Notes: generated by a model not told the origin, from the sequence alone. A DNA stretch of 64,000 nucleotides from DTKD01 sp050948905 (GCA_050948905.1 JBMNES010000001.1:1240001-1304000), one strand, 5' to 3'. Counted from the stretch's first letter, positions 1 to 9,039 are shown. Numbers and translations: made by a program.

Positions 1-16
1 GTTAACCAATAACCAA

Positions 17-46
17 AGTGGCCGGCGAAGATACCGGCCACAATAA
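17..46 (-). terminator. Hairpin after accA
   Basis: Reading leftward, GTGGCCGG and CCGGCCAC (41-34 and 25-18) form an 8-bp stem, followed by a weak T-rich stretch. It lies about 25 bp beyond the accA stop and could end the accDA transcript. The same GGCCGG-N8-CCGGCC hairpin recurs as a dispersed element near 54.9 kb, so it may be a repeat rather than a dedicated terminator. Bases 1-17 resemble the heptamer repeat found elsewhere in the window. Confidence 0.45.
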
Positions 47-69
47 TTTTATGAGGTTAGGCCCGTGCG

Positions 70-1089
70 TCACCGGCCCTGCTCAGCGACCTCAGCCGTA
101 ACTACCTCGGCTATGATCTTTTCCTCATAAGCGCCCATGTTTCGGAATTTTTCGTAGCGCTGCTCTAAAAGGTCTTTCGTGTCAATTTTAACCAACTCGT
201 CGATATGTTTTATCAGCGCAGATTTGAGATTTTTTGCGGCCAGTTCCATATTTCTATGCGCGCCGCCGAGGGGTTCTTTTACGACCTCGTCGATCAGGCC
301 AAGCTCGTAGCCGCCCTCGCTGGTCACCTTCATCGCCTCCGCGCCATCCTTGCCTCGTGCGGCGTCTTTCCACACTATCGCGGCAAAGCCCTCTGGAGGA
401 ATTACCGCATATATGGAATGCTCCAGCATCAGCACTCTATCGCCAAGCGCGATTCCTATCGCGCCGCCGCTGCCGCCTTCACCGATCACCACTACGACAA
501 TCGGGGTCTTCAGAGTCGACATCTCCATCATATTCCGGGCGATGGCCCCGCTGATGCCGCGCTGTTCGGAGCCTACGTTTACATCAGCCGCCGGGGTGTC
601 GACGAAACAAATCACCGGCCTGTGAAATTTTTCCGCCAGCTTCATCAATCTCAGCGCCTTACGATAACCCTCAGGCTTGGCGCTTCCGAAGTTGCGATAA
701 CCGCGTTCCTTAATGTCCCGGCCCTTCTGCTGGCCGACAAAGACGACCTGTCGATCATCAAGCGTCGCTATTCCCCCGACCATAGCCGGGTCATCGGCAA
801 ACATCCTGTCGCCGTGCAGTTCGGTATAATCGTCGAAAATCGTCCGCACATAATCCAGCGTATACGGCCGCTTGGGGTGACGCGCAAGCAGGGTCTTGTC
901 CCAGGCCGTGAGATTCGAGAATATCTCTTCGATAAGCCGGTCACGGTCGGTCTCTAAAGCGGCGATATCCTGTGAACGATCCTCTCCGCTTTCGGCGGTC
1001 AATCGCTTAATCTCGGCTATCTGCTCATCAAGTTCGGAAATAGGTTTTTCAAAGTCAAGAATGTTCCAACTAGGCGGCATCTTCGTCAT
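70..1089 (-). CDS. accA: Acetyl-CoA carboxylase carboxyltransferase subunit alpha
   Basis: This 339-residue protein is the alpha half of the carboxyltransferase that moves carboxyl from biotin carrier protein to acetyl-CoA, giving malonyl-CoA for fatty acid synthesis in the cytoplasm. The N-terminus has the family's opening (LDFEKPISELDEQI), and the crotonase-fold core carries the GEGGSGGAIGI and IPPEGFAAIVWKDA motifs that form the oxyanion hole and subunit interface. Length is slightly above the usual 315-320. The start lies inside the end of accD (20-bp overlap), so translation is probably coupled. The biotin carboxylase and carrier genes are not in the window. Confidence 0.96.
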   Translation of the reverse strand: MTKMPPSWNILDFEKPISELDEQIAEIKRLTAESGEDRSQDIAALETDRDRLIEEIFSNLTAWDKTLLARHPKRPYTLDYVRTIFDDYTELHGDRMFADDPAMVGGIATLDDRQVVFVGQQKGRDIKERGYRNFGSAKPEGYRKALRLMKLAEKFHRPVICFVDTPAADVNVGSEQRGISGAIARNMMEMSTLKTPIVVVVIGEGGSGGAIGIALGDRVLMLEHSIYAVIPPEGFAAIVWKDAARGKDGAEAMKVTSEGGYELGLIDEVVKEPLGGAHRNMELAAKNLKSALIKHIDELVKIDTKDLLEQRYEKFRNMGAYEEKIIAEVVTAEVAEQGR

Positions 1090-1942
1090 CCTCCCGATCT
1101 CTGCAGAACTCCAACAGCTTGATCAAGGTGGCTTTGAGTTCCTTACGTGCGACGATTCTGTCGATATGGCCGTGCTCCAGCGCAAACTCCGCTCTGCGGA
1201 AGTTGTCCGGCACGTTGACCACCTGCGCCTGCTTGGCTACCCGGTCAGCGGTAAGCCCGGTCAATAAGCCCGGTTCGGAGATAGTGAAATCACCAAGCGA
1301 ACCATAGCTCGCCAACACACCCGCCAGCGCATTGTCGGTAAGCACCACTATATATGGAATCCCGGCCTCGTGCAGCCTTGCGCAGGCGGCCGAAGTCTTT
1401 GCCATCTGCATCAGCCCCGGCAGCCCCTCCGTGACACGGATACCTCCGGAGGCGATGAACATAATAACGGGCAGGTCGTTTTGAATGGCGAACTCCATAG
1501 CCCGAACGACTCTCTCGCCGACGACTCCGCCCATCGTACCAGCCCAGAAGTAGAAATCGAGCGCACCGATAACCACCGGCCGGCCGTCGATTTCGCCGAC
1601 GCCGGTCACAATCGCCTCTTCCATACCGGTCTTCGCCCGCCATTTGGCCAGCTTGTCGTCATACTCCTCAAAACCGAGCACGTTCACCGTGACCAGGTTC
1701 GCGTCCATCTCCTCAAACGCGCCGTCGTCGATGATACTCTCGATGCGCTCTCTGGCTCCGAGTATGTAGTGATACCCGCACTTATTGCACACGCGCAGGT
1801 TCTTTTGAAGTTCCTTATTAAATAATATCTCGCCGCAGTGCGGACATTTAGTCCACAGTCCATCAGGCAGCGCTTCCACGCTCTGTTTGGCCGTCTTTCG
1901 AGCGGCCCTTGCTTTTCTGCCAAACCAGGGTGCAGGCGTCAT
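1070..1942 (-). CDS. accD: Acetyl-CoA carboxylase carboxyltransferase subunit beta
   Basis: At 290 residues this is the normal size for AccD. A four-cysteine zinc ribbon is visible near the N-terminus (C33, C36, C52, C55), followed by the crotonase-fold carboxyltransferase domain with FIASGGIRVTEGLPGLMQM and a GSLGDFTISEPG motif. It pairs with AccA, encoded directly downstream with a 20-bp overlap. A GAGGTG ribosome site precedes the ATG. The head-to-tail overlapping order beta then alpha fits stoichiometric production of the heterotetramer. Confidence 0.96.
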   Translation of the reverse strand: MTPAPWFGRKARAARKTAKQSVEALPDGLWTKCPHCGEILFNKELQKNLRVCNKCGYHYILGARERIESIIDDGAFEEMDANLVTVNVLGFEEYDDKLAKWRAKTGMEEAIVTGVGEIDGRPVVIGALDFYFWAGTMGGVVGERVVRAMEFAIQNDLPVIMFIASGGIRVTEGLPGLMQMAKTSAACARLHEAGIPYIVVLTDNALAGVLASYGSLGDFTISEPGLLTGLTADRVAKQAQVVNVPDNFRRAEFALEHGHIDRIVARKELKATLIKLLEFCRDREDDEDAA

Positions 1943-2049
1943 TTTAACACCTCAATAACCTTACTTAGCCGCCATCATACACGGCAGCCAGCGTTCACAG
2001 CCTCGGCCCTATTGCCAAGACAACTGAAACATTATAACAGAAATGAAAC

Positions 2050-4017
2050 TTACGCGCCGATTTTGCCAACCCACCACAAAAGCACCACAAACAGCAGGGC
2101 TATGACAAACGCTACCCCGAATCCTATAAGGTTCACGGCGCGAGGGTGATTGATCTCCCACGGGTGTCCCTTGCTCGCCCCTGCAAAGACTACATCGACG
2201 CCCTGCTCTTTTAGTTCGTCCTCTTTGCCGACAGGGGTTGTGATGAGTTTATAGAACCGGTCGAGGCGCTGTTTTTCAAGCGGCCTCCCTATGAGGCTGC
2301 CGATTATCAGGGCGAGTATCCCGGCCGGCAGAAACGCCAACAGCCTGTAGTGCAGCAGGCTCTTATCCGCATAAATCCCCGGCAGCGGCATAACCGAGCT
2401 TCGCATAATAATATCACCCGGTTGAACAGCGACGTGTGCCTCGGCGCTTTCAACCACTACCCCGCCGATTCCGTCGACTCCGGCGGCGATTTTTTCTGAT
2501 TCAACAGCGCTTCGAGATTTAATCCATGGGCTGTGAGCACGATCCGCCACCAGCACCACCTTATTTTTACGCTCATAGCCCTTATCGGTCTTATGAACCA
2601 CGTCGAGCATGACCCTGCTGACTGGTTTCCTGTCGAGCACTGAGTTGAGTTGAGCCGGGCTGTTAATGGCTTTGTAGCTATTTACGGCGAGTCTTTGGCT
2701 GACCAACTGTCCCGGCTCGCCGACTATAAGCCAAATAGTGAGCATAATCGCAAACGACGCCCAGGCCCCGGTGGCGTTGGCTTTTTTCCACAGCACCCCC
2801 GCCCACATAAATACTCCCGTAAATGTGCTTAGTGTCCAAAACCACATCAGAGCCTCCGCCACGCCCTTCTGCGACAGAGCGAAGAATACACCAAACGCGA
2901 CTATCAGAAAACCTGCCCCTCTGGCGACCCCTAACAGTTGCAGGTCGGTGGCAGCTGGTCGGAAGTGCTTTTTATATACATTTCTAGACAACAAAGCCGA
3001 CGCCGCTACCATAAACGCGCTCAAGCTCGACATCTGAGCGGCCAGAATAGCAGCGAACATCAATCCAATGAACCCCGGCGGCAGCAGGGTCCTGATCGCG
3101 AGGCCGAACGCCTCCTCCCGCTCGAATGGCGCGATATAATTTTTTGCAACCATTCCGATCATAACGACCCCCGTCAGCGCCCACCCCACAGAGCACAGAC
3201 GCTTGACGAAGTTGCCATACGTAAACCCGATGCGGCCCTCGAACTCGGTTTTGCCCGTCGAACAGACCTCCATAATATGCGGCTGTGCGACTATCCCGAT
3301 AAGCATAGATATGGAACCTGCGATTATCCACCATATATTAAGCTCCACTTTGCCAGTCAGAGCGAACATAGCCGGGTCCGTGACCGCCTCGTGCAAACCC
3401 GCAAACCCACCGAGCTTCGACAGGCCAAACGGGATCAGCAGAAGCGACATTACGACGATCAATAAGCCCTGCACGCTCTCGGTTATGACAGTGGCCACCA
3501 ATCCTCCCGCTGTGCCGTAGATCAAAAACACGATAGTCATGCCAAGTATCGACCACACCGGGGATATCGCGCCCCCGCTGACCGCATTTACGATAAAAGC
3601 GGTTCCTATCAGCAGCGTGCCGATATTTACCGAGAAGATCATAATCCCCCACAGCGCATACAGCGTGCCGAGGGCAGATCCGAACCTGGCTTCGAAGAAA
3701 TCTGCGGTGGTCAGGTAGCGCGACCTGCGAAATAATGGGGCTATCAACCAGTAGAACGGTGTCACAAACAAATAAGCAAATGTATACCAAATCCCGGCAA
3801 GCCCGTTTTTGAAAGCCGCACCGACCACCACTACGGGGTCATCGGCGTGCGTGCCGGTGCCGAGCGCGTGCATCATCATCAGAAACTTATTAAATTTGCG
3901 CCCACCGGCAAAGAAGTCCCCGGTGTTCTTGATCTTTCTGGCCTGGTAGACCCCCAGAAGAAGAATTCCGAGAAAATAAACAGCAAGGACCGTAATATCC
4001 AGCGGATTTAAAGACAT
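2050..4017 (-). CDS. Sodium:solute symporter (SSS family) with soluble insert
   Basis: This 655-residue inner-membrane transporter starts with the SSS signature (LDITVLAVYFLGILLLGVYQ and FFAGGRKFNKF) and has about 13 hydrophobic helices. Such proteins use a sodium gradient to import sugars, amino acids, vitamins or carboxylates; the substrate cannot be told from sequence. Between roughly residues 435 and 555, after the main LeuT-like core, there is a hydrophilic stretch of about 110 residues rich in V, D and K, followed by two more membrane helices and another polar segment. GGAGG precedes the ATG. It is transcribed towards accD and not obviously linked to it. Confidence 0.88.
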   Translation of the reverse strand: MSLNPLDITVLAVYFLGILLLGVYQARKIKNTGDFFAGGRKFNKFLMMMHALGTGTHADDPVVVVGAAFKNGLAGIWYTFAYLFVTPFYWLIAPLFRRSRYLTTADFFEARFGSALGTLYALWGIMIFSVNIGTLLIGTAFIVNAVSGGAISPVWSILGMTIVFLIYGTAGGLVATVITESVQGLLIVVMSLLLIPFGLSKLGGFAGLHEAVTDPAMFALTGKVELNIWWIIAGSISMLIGIVAQPHIMEVCSTGKTEFEGRIGFTYGNFVKRLCSVGWALTGVVMIGMVAKNYIAPFEREEAFGLAIRTLLPPGFIGLMFAAILAAQMSSLSAFMVAASALLSRNVYKKHFRPAATDLQLLGVARGAGFLIVAFGVFFALSQKGVAEALMWFWTLSTFTGVFMWAGVLWKKANATGAWASFAIMLTIWLIVGEPGQLVSQRLAVNSYKAINSPAQLNSVLDRKPVSRVMLDVVHKTDKGYERKNKVVLVADRAHSPWIKSRSAVESEKIAAGVDGIGGVVVESAEAHVAVQPGDIIMRSSVMPLPGIYADKSLLHYRLLAFLPAGILALIIGSLIGRPLEKQRLDRFYKLITTPVGKEDELKEQGVDVVFAGASKGHPWEINHPRAVNLIGFGVAFVIALLFVVLLWWVGKIGA

Positions 4018-4164
4018 CTAGGGCCTCCAAAATGGCTCGCGTTACTGTTTGTTGTTTCTTAGCTATCCGCTGCCGCTTTCCTGCCCCGTTATCGTACGTG
4101 AGTGTTGTCGGAAATCGGTTGGGTAGAATATTTTGGGATGGTCTCAGAAAAGGAAGTGGCGAAG

Positions 4165-4452
4165 ATGAAGGCAATATATATTATGGCGTCCATAGCGCTG
4201 GTCTTGTTGATGGTGGCAAGCGCCGGAGCGAATAGTCAAAATAATAGCAAAGCAACTGTCTGCACTCCTGCTCAACCAGCATCCACGGCTGCCGGGCCCG
4301 TCGTCTGCCCTGTTGTCGCTAAATCGACTGTAGACTGCTGTGAGGTCGCACCGTCGAGTTGCGGAGCGTTTTGTCAGGCGGGGCAACAATCCCCAGGCTG
4401 GCCGTATAACTGGTGTTCGCAATATTGGCTGCGGCCGAATACTAATTATTAG
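4165..4452 (+). CDS. Small cysteine-rich secreted protein, unknown function
   Basis: The start chosen is the ATG with AGGAAG eight bases upstream, which gives a 95-residue protein with a clear signal peptide (MKAIYIMASIALVLLMVASA) and probable cleavage after SAGA. The mature part is short, rich in Pro, Ala and Cys (about eight Cys, including a CC pair), and ends in a Trp/Asn/Tyr-rich tail. Even Cys content suggests disulfides outside the cytoplasm. I do not recognise a family. It is diverged from the symporter gene and followed by about 155 bp before the next gene. Confidence 0.6.
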   Translation: MKAIYIMASIALVLLMVASAGANSQNNSKATVCTPAQPASTAAGPVVCPVVAKSTVDCCEVAPSSCGAFCQAGQQSPGWPYNWCSQYWLRPNTNY

Positions 4453-4594
4453 AGCTTAGCGATTTGAAACACTTCCCTACCGAGTAGTGGATTTTGTTCC
4501 TCGACAGATCTACTGAATATATTTGCACAGGTTATCCGGATATCGGCCATAAAATATTACCAACCTCACCCTTTCGCGGTTACTAAAGGCGTTG

Positions 4595-4600
4595 TATAAT
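4595..4600 (+). promoter_or_regulatory. -10 box directly upstream of a start codon
   Basis: A perfect TATAAT ends eight bases before the ATG at 4609. There is no purine-rich ribosome site in between, and the -35 region 17 bases upstream is poor (TTTCGC). A transcript starting about seven bases after the box would begin at or next to the start codon, so a leaderless mRNA is likely. Confidence 0.5.
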
Positions 4601-4608
4601 GCTAACCG

Positions 4609-5334
4609 ATGGCTACTCGAAGGACATCCAGGCGGCGAAGTTACTCGTACAGGACGACAAAAAGACGTTCTACTGCTGCTACACGTGCCAAACGAGATGC
4701 GCGGAGAAGGGCGAAGCTGTTCCGATTGTGGAAGCGGCGGTTTCTCATCGTTTTGTTCCTTGTTATCTGCCTGCCTGTAGCGGCACGGGTCTTAATTCAT
4801 TTCGCCGTCAAAGACCGGGTCTATGCAGAGGTGCACTCGGCTCCCCACTGCCGCGTAGCCCTGGTATTGGGCGCGTCGGTGCGGCCGGATGGCACGCTGT
4901 CGCAGTCGCTGGCGAGCCGGGTCGATAAGGCAGTTCAGTTGTGGCGCGAAGGCAAATGCGATAAGCTGCTGATGTCCGGGGATAATCGGGTAGTCGAGTA
5001 CAATGAGCCACAGCGCATGCGCGAGTACGCCATCCAACGCGGGGTCCCCAAAGAAGCGATTGTGATGGACTACGCCGGGCGACGCACTTATGATTCGATT
5101 TATCGAGCAAAGCACATATTCGACCTCGACGAGATTATAGTGGTAACGCAGCGATTTCACGCCGACCGAGCGGTGTTTCTGTGCGACAAATTGGGGATTA
5201 AGGCCTGCGGGGTCCAGGCGGATACAGGCGATCTGAAAGCCGCGGTGCGGGAAATTCCGGCGTGTCTTCTGGCGCTCTGGGATGTGTATATACTGCATCC
5301 CACGCCTGTTATGGGAGAAAAGGAACCGGTTTAG
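4609..5334 (+). CDS. SanA/YdcF-like (DUF218) membrane-anchored protein
   Basis: This 241-residue protein has an extremely Arg/Lys-rich cytoplasmic head (residues 1-45), one membrane helix (about 46-66), and an extracytoplasmic DUF218 domain. The domain shows the SanA pattern: ALVLGASVRPDGTLSQSLASR, LLMSGDN, a conserved Arg/Thr cluster near MDYAGRRTYDS, and VVTQRFHADRAVFL. SanA relatives in E. coli affect envelope permeability to vancomycin, and YdcF binds S-adenosylmethionine; the exact role here is unknown. It has no Shine-Dalgarno sequence. Its end overlaps the stop of the convergent formimidoyltransferase gene by 4 bp. Confidence 0.82.
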   Translation: MATRRTSRRRSYSYRTTKRRSTAATRAKRDARRRAKLFRLWKRRFLIVLFLVICLPVAARVLIHFAVKDRVYAEVHSAPHCRVALVLGASVRPDGTLSQSLASRVDKAVQLWREGKCDKLLMSGDNRVVEYNEPQRMREYAIQRGVPKEAIVMDYAGRRTYDSIYRAKHIFDLDEIIVVTQRFHADRAVFLCDKLGIKACGVQADTGDLKAAVREIPACLLALWDVYILHPTPVMGEKEPV

Positions 5335-6260
5335 CGCATCCAGTTATCTAAAACGCGATTGTGCGTTAGCCCCTGCAGTTTCATAGACGAGCTTACAGAT
5401 TCCAGAACGGCCTCCTCGCGAAGCGCGCCTATCAACTCCGACTCCAGAACCTCAATACCCATCGCCTTCGCCTCGCGCTGGACAAATGAGTAGACTTCAT
5501 ACATCGAAGTCTCGTGAGGCAGGGTTATGTTAGTCGATACCTGTGCTATGTCGCGAGATTTCAGATAGACCGCGATGGCCTTAACTCCCTGCAGGGCCTG
5601 ACCGGAGTCGCGGAGTTCCCGCATCTTTCGGGCTATTGCGCGAGCTGCCTGCATATCGTTGCTCGCCAAATTCACATTAAACGCGATCAGCGGCCCACGT
5701 GCGCCTATGACCGTTACCCCGGCTGTGGGGTGTATTTCGGCAGGGCCGAGGTCAGGTTCCCGACCGTCGATAAGCCCGTTTAATTTCAGCGCCTCAAACC
5801 CACCCCTGCGAACCTGTGCCAGGTTGGTATTGTGCGGTCTGATCGCGGAGCGCTCGTAAAAATATACCGGCAGTTGGAGGCTTTCGGCCAGGTCGCGGCC
5901 GATGTCGTATGAAAGCGTGATGGCATCCGCCATAGTCGCATCAGCTATTGGAACCAGCGGGATCACATCCACCGCTCCTACTCGCGGATGGCCGCCCTGA
6001 TGGGTGTTGAGGTCGATTAGTTCAACGGCTTCTTTCGCAGCGGCGAAGATGGATTTACGAACATCTTTCGGCTGACCGAGCATCGTTACAACAGAGCGGT
6101 TGTGGTCGACGTCCATTGAATAGTCGACCACTTTTACCTCAGACGCAGAGGAGATCGCGTCGACTATTTTCTGCACCACGTCGGCTCGTCGGCCTTCGCT
6201 GAAGTTAGGCACACATTGTATGAGATTCGGCAAGATCAGCCCCGCAACGCCGCATATCAA
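5331..6260 (-). CDS. ftcD: Glutamate formimidoyltransferase
   Basis: The protein carries the diagnostic opening CVPNFSEGRR followed by D.NRSVVT and HQGGHPRVGAVDVIPLVPI, the folate-binding and catalytic His region of formiminotransferases. These enzymes move a formimino group between formiminoglutamate and tetrahydrofolate in histidine degradation. At 309 residues it is the stand-alone transferase without cyclodeaminase. The apparent start is a TTG overlapping the TGA of the preceding membrane-protein gene by 4 bp (TTGA); a TTG nine codons further in is an alternative that matches the family's usual N-terminus better. No other histidine-utilisation gene is nearby. Confidence 0.9.
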   Translation of the reverse strand: MICGVAGLILPNLIQCVPNFSEGRRADVVQKIVDAISSASEVKVVDYSMDVDHNRSVVTMLGQPKDVRKSIFAAAKEAVELIDLNTHQGGHPRVGAVDVIPLVPIADATMADAITLSYDIGRDLAESLQLPVYFYERSAIRPHNTNLAQVRRGGFEALKLNGLIDGREPDLGPAEIHPTAGVTVIGARGPLIAFNVNLASNDMQAARAIARKMRELRDSGQALQGVKAIAVYLKSRDIAQVSTNITLPHETSMYEVYSFVQREAKAMGIEVLESELIGALREEAVLESVSSSMKLQGLTHNRVLDNWMR

Positions 6261-8158
6261 GTTAGGAACTGATATATCGGCACGTTAAACATCCATCCGA
6301 ACAGCGCCCATGCGCCCTGTATTACCACGTCTCCGAGGATCACTCCCACGAAGAACAACACGCTGGTTCTATACGCCTTGTTCCCGCCGAAACGCAGCAC
6401 CAGAGTTTTTGTAAGCCAGGCAATAAAGAACGGCAATATAAACGAGTTCATAATCAGGCTGTTGCACATAACATAGCCGATCGGGTGCAGTCCAAATATA
6501 CCCGCCCTGCGCAACCACGTCAACAGCACGGTAAAAGCCGCGGAGAGAATCACCGCGGCCACCCCCGACGGGTCCCAGCCCTTCACCTGTGTAGCCACAC
6601 GATCGACTTCCGTGAAAGTTTGGTTTGTCTTAATCAACGGATAGGAGTTAGCTTTGGCGGTGGCGGCGCCCACGTGATACACCTTCTCCAGCGTGCTCCA
6701 CCAGCCGATTATCAGGGCGGTCACTGTGCCAACAGCAACTAACTTCAGCACAGTTCTCCAGTCTATACCCGACTTTTCGGCGATGTCCATTCCCTCCATC
6801 AAAAACGGTAAGGACTGGGCGCGGATATCCCAGTGGACGAGGTTAAAATGGCCGCTTGATACAAGGGCGCGGTCGTCCAATCCGTTTGCGCCTATAAATG
6901 TGGTCATAGTTCGACTGGGGGTCATACCCAACGGCGCAAAAGTCCAGATAGCCCCAGCTTCCGCTCGCACACGCGCGCCGCTGAGCACGTAGGCCAGATA
7001 GACTATAAACACAATCGACGCCGCCAGCAACGGAATGCCAGTGACTGCCATCATTCCGATACAAATCACCGTACACAGAATAGCGACATTGATCATAGTC
7101 CGCACAGTGCGCTGCTCAGATTGCGACACCATATTAATCACAGTTCGCCAATGATGCCTGGCCCCCCAAATCACAAGCCCTGCAAGGGCGAGCCACGCAC
7201 CGCACGCCTGCTCCTCTTTATATGGAAATCTGGAAGCCCCCGTGCCGGCAGCCTCAACGCCGAATATCGCCGCGCCTACGTAAGACAACCTCATCAGAAC
7301 CGCCATCAGCCAGCAGCTTAAACTGACGTCACTCGGCACGAAATAGGCAAGCCCTACCCCCATAGGATAAAATCCGATAGGGATATTCGGAATGGCATCC
7401 CAAGGCGGGGATGTGAAGATCAGGGGCTTGATGTCGTATGCTTTAAGCTGCATCGCAGGCACAGCAGGGAACCAGTTATGAAAAACCAGCAGGCTCTGCA
7501 AAATCACCGGCACCGCGAACCCTATCCAGAAAAGCGGCTTTCTGAATATGTCCTGCTTTGGGTTCATTATCTCAAGCGGCATCTGGGCGATCGGGAACGT
7601 GAGGCGCTCCTGGTCTATCCATATCCGTCGCAATATCCCTGCCAGACAGATCCAAATCGCGCCAAGCAGCATCAGATAGATGCTCCAGAACCCAATCGGC
7701 ACGATCCAGGCCCGCCACGGGACCGCGTTGCCACCTTTATAAAGTTCCTGAATAGCGTCGAGGTTTTGAAGCACCGGCAGGGTCTTGAGCGCGGGCAGGT
7801 AGCGCGCAAACTGCGGCATAGTATCGGAGAAGAACGGCAGAAAACCCGCGCCGGTTATCACAAATCGCAGCCCGCCGAAGCCGATGATGGGGATTGTGGC
7901 GGTGAGGACGATGTATATGATAATCAGTTCGTAGTCTCGAAACGGCAGCCATTTCCTGAATGCCCGCGTAAGAAGCAAATACATCGCCGTCGGCATCATA
8001 ATGGAATAACAAACGAGGAATATCCCGCGCGCGATCTCGCTGTCCACCGCCCAGTAGATCATAGCGGCCTGCAAAATCACAATCGCAGCCCACACGCGCA
8101 ATCGCACGCCTTTATGTTTTTTCTGCTGCCCTATTTCCGGTCCCGTCTGCAACTCCAT
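6257..8158 (-). CDS. Large polytopic membrane protein, DUF6785/OPT-like
   Basis: This 633-residue protein has about 14 hydrophobic helices, a short charged N-terminus and long periplasmic or cytoplasmic loops. The architecture, with the SEQRTVRT and FAPLGMTP stretches between helices, matches large uncharacterised membrane proteins (DUF6785/DUF6784) of Armatimonadota and Planctomycetota, which look distantly like oligopeptide transporters. The family name is from memory and the transport role is inference. Its stop codon overlaps the start of the formimidoyltransferase gene, so the two are made together; import or export of an amino-acid or folate-related compound is one possibility. No ribosome site precedes the ATG. 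Confidence 0.65.
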   Translation of the reverse strand: MELQTGPEIGQQKKHKGVRLRVWAAIVILQAAMIYWAVDSEIARGIFLVCYSIMMPTAMYLLLTRAFRKWLPFRDYELIIIYIVLTATIPIIGFGGLRFVITGAGFLPFFSDTMPQFARYLPALKTLPVLQNLDAIQELYKGGNAVPWRAWIVPIGFWSIYLMLLGAIWICLAGILRRIWIDQERLTFPIAQMPLEIMNPKQDIFRKPLFWIGFAVPVILQSLLVFHNWFPAVPAMQLKAYDIKPLIFTSPPWDAIPNIPIGFYPMGVGLAYFVPSDVSLSCWLMAVLMRLSYVGAAIFGVEAAGTGASRFPYKEEQACGAWLALAGLVIWGARHHWRTVINMVSQSEQRTVRTMINVAILCTVICIGMMAVTGIPLLAASIVFIVYLAYVLSGARVRAEAGAIWTFAPLGMTPSRTMTTFIGANGLDDRALVSSGHFNLVHWDIRAQSLPFLMEGMDIAEKSGIDWRTVLKLVAVGTVTALIIGWWSTLEKVYHVGAATAKANSYPLIKTNQTFTEVDRVATQVKGWDPSGVAAVILSAAFTVLLTWLRRAGIFGLHPIGYVMCNSLIMNSFILPFFIAWLTKTLVLRFGGNKAYRTSVLFFVGVILGDVVIQGAWALFGWMFNVPIYQFLT

Positions 8159-8168
8159 ACTGCTGCTA

Positions 8169-8198
8169 ATTGTACCACGGCAGAGTATGCTACTACAA
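8169..8198 (-). promoter_or_regulatory. Promoter for the 6257-8158 operon
   Basis: On the minus strand TTGTAG (8198-8193) and TACAAT (8174-8169) are separated by 18 bases. The -10 matches five of six consensus bases and lies ten bases from the ATG. With no ribosome site in the gap, the mRNA would be leaderless or nearly so, like the gene at 4609. Confidence 0.5.
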
Positions 8199-8220
8199 TA
8201 TGTTTAGATCGTGCAATTAG

Positions 8221-8330
8221 ATAGTCGACAATCTCCGAATCGCCGCCACATATTTGTCATTTCGAACGCAGTGAGAAATCTGCTTTTTTGATGTTCGAGA
8301 TTCGGGGTTCGAGATCCGACCAAGCATTCT
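8221..8330 (+). repeat. Dispersed repeats in the 8.2-8.6 kb gap
   Basis: A degenerate CTCCGA hairpin copy (8225-8248) is followed by a GTCATTTCGA-type element with the AGAAATCTGCTTTTT core. The rest of the gap to 8580 holds a second promoter-like pair on the minus strand near 8464-8490 and a possible 62-codon GTG-started reading frame (8257-8445, minus) that runs into the repeat. I do not regard that frame as a supported gene. Confidence 0.6.
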
Positions 8331-8580
8331 TAGGCCGATACCATATCGTCACTTTCGCGCCTTTCGGGCTTTCGCGTTTTTCCCTTCGGTTGCTCCAGGC
8401 CTGCTTGTGGGCGGGGTTCCATGCTGAATAGTCTCTATTCTGCACACAGATGAATTGGTGCTAATTGTAGCACGCAGAATGCCTGGTCACAATAATAAAG
8501 CTCGGTCCTGGAATACTATTGCCTCATCTCTGGGTATCAAGATTATAGAATGGTCATGAATCTTGAAAGGTGGTGGCGAC

Positions 8581-9039
8581 ATGGATCAGAGATACGAGAC
8601 GATCATCGAAGATTATCTGGATCCTCTTGCCGAGTATGAACTGCTGTTCAGGACCGTATTTGAGAGATCGCAGGATGCAATTATGGTCTCTGAGCCAGAC
8701 CCCGACGGCGCTATAATCGAAGCCAACCCTGCCGCTGCTGAGATGCACGGCTACAGCGTCGAAGAATTCAGCAAGCTCAAGACAAGCCAGCTCCACGTGA
8801 TGAAGTCTAAACACGAAGCCAGACAGGGGATCAACAAAATGCTGGACGGGGAATGGATCGAAGTTGAAAGCGAGCACATCAGGAAAGATGGCAGCAGATT
8901 CCCCGTTCTTTATCGCGCAGGAGCTATGCAATATCTCGGAAGAAACGTAATTATCTCGTTTCTGCGCGACCTGACCACGGAAAAGCGTGTCGAAGATGCA
9001 CTGTTACAGTGCGAAATGACGCTTGCCTCGTGGGTTTGA
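8581..9039 (+). CDS. Stand-alone PAS-domain protein
   Basis: The ATG at 8581 follows AAAGGTGG. The 152-residue product is one PAS domain: ERSQDAIMV, a D.DG.I.EAN.AA..MHGYS core around residues 35-62, and the C-terminal RDGSRFPV and TTEKRVEDAL linker that normally leads into another PAS, GGDEF or histidine kinase domain. Here the frame stops 16 residues after that linker. It is either a small ligand or redox sensor acting through a partner, or the remnant of a longer signalling protein. It lies 82 bp before pyrK but has no evident tie to pyrimidine synthesis. Confidence 0.75.
   Translation: MDQRYETIIEDYLDPLAEYELLFRTVFERSQDAIMVSEPDPDGAIIEANPAAAEMHGYSVEEFSKLKTSQLHVMKSKHEARQGINKMLDGEWIEVESEHIRKDGSRFPVLYRAGAMQYLGRNVIISFLRDLTTEKRVEDALLQCEMTLASWV

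Noticed and set aside
8257..8445. A 62-codon minus-strand frame after a promoter-like pair
   Set aside because: No ribosome site, low-complexity composition, and its end lies within a dispersed repeat.
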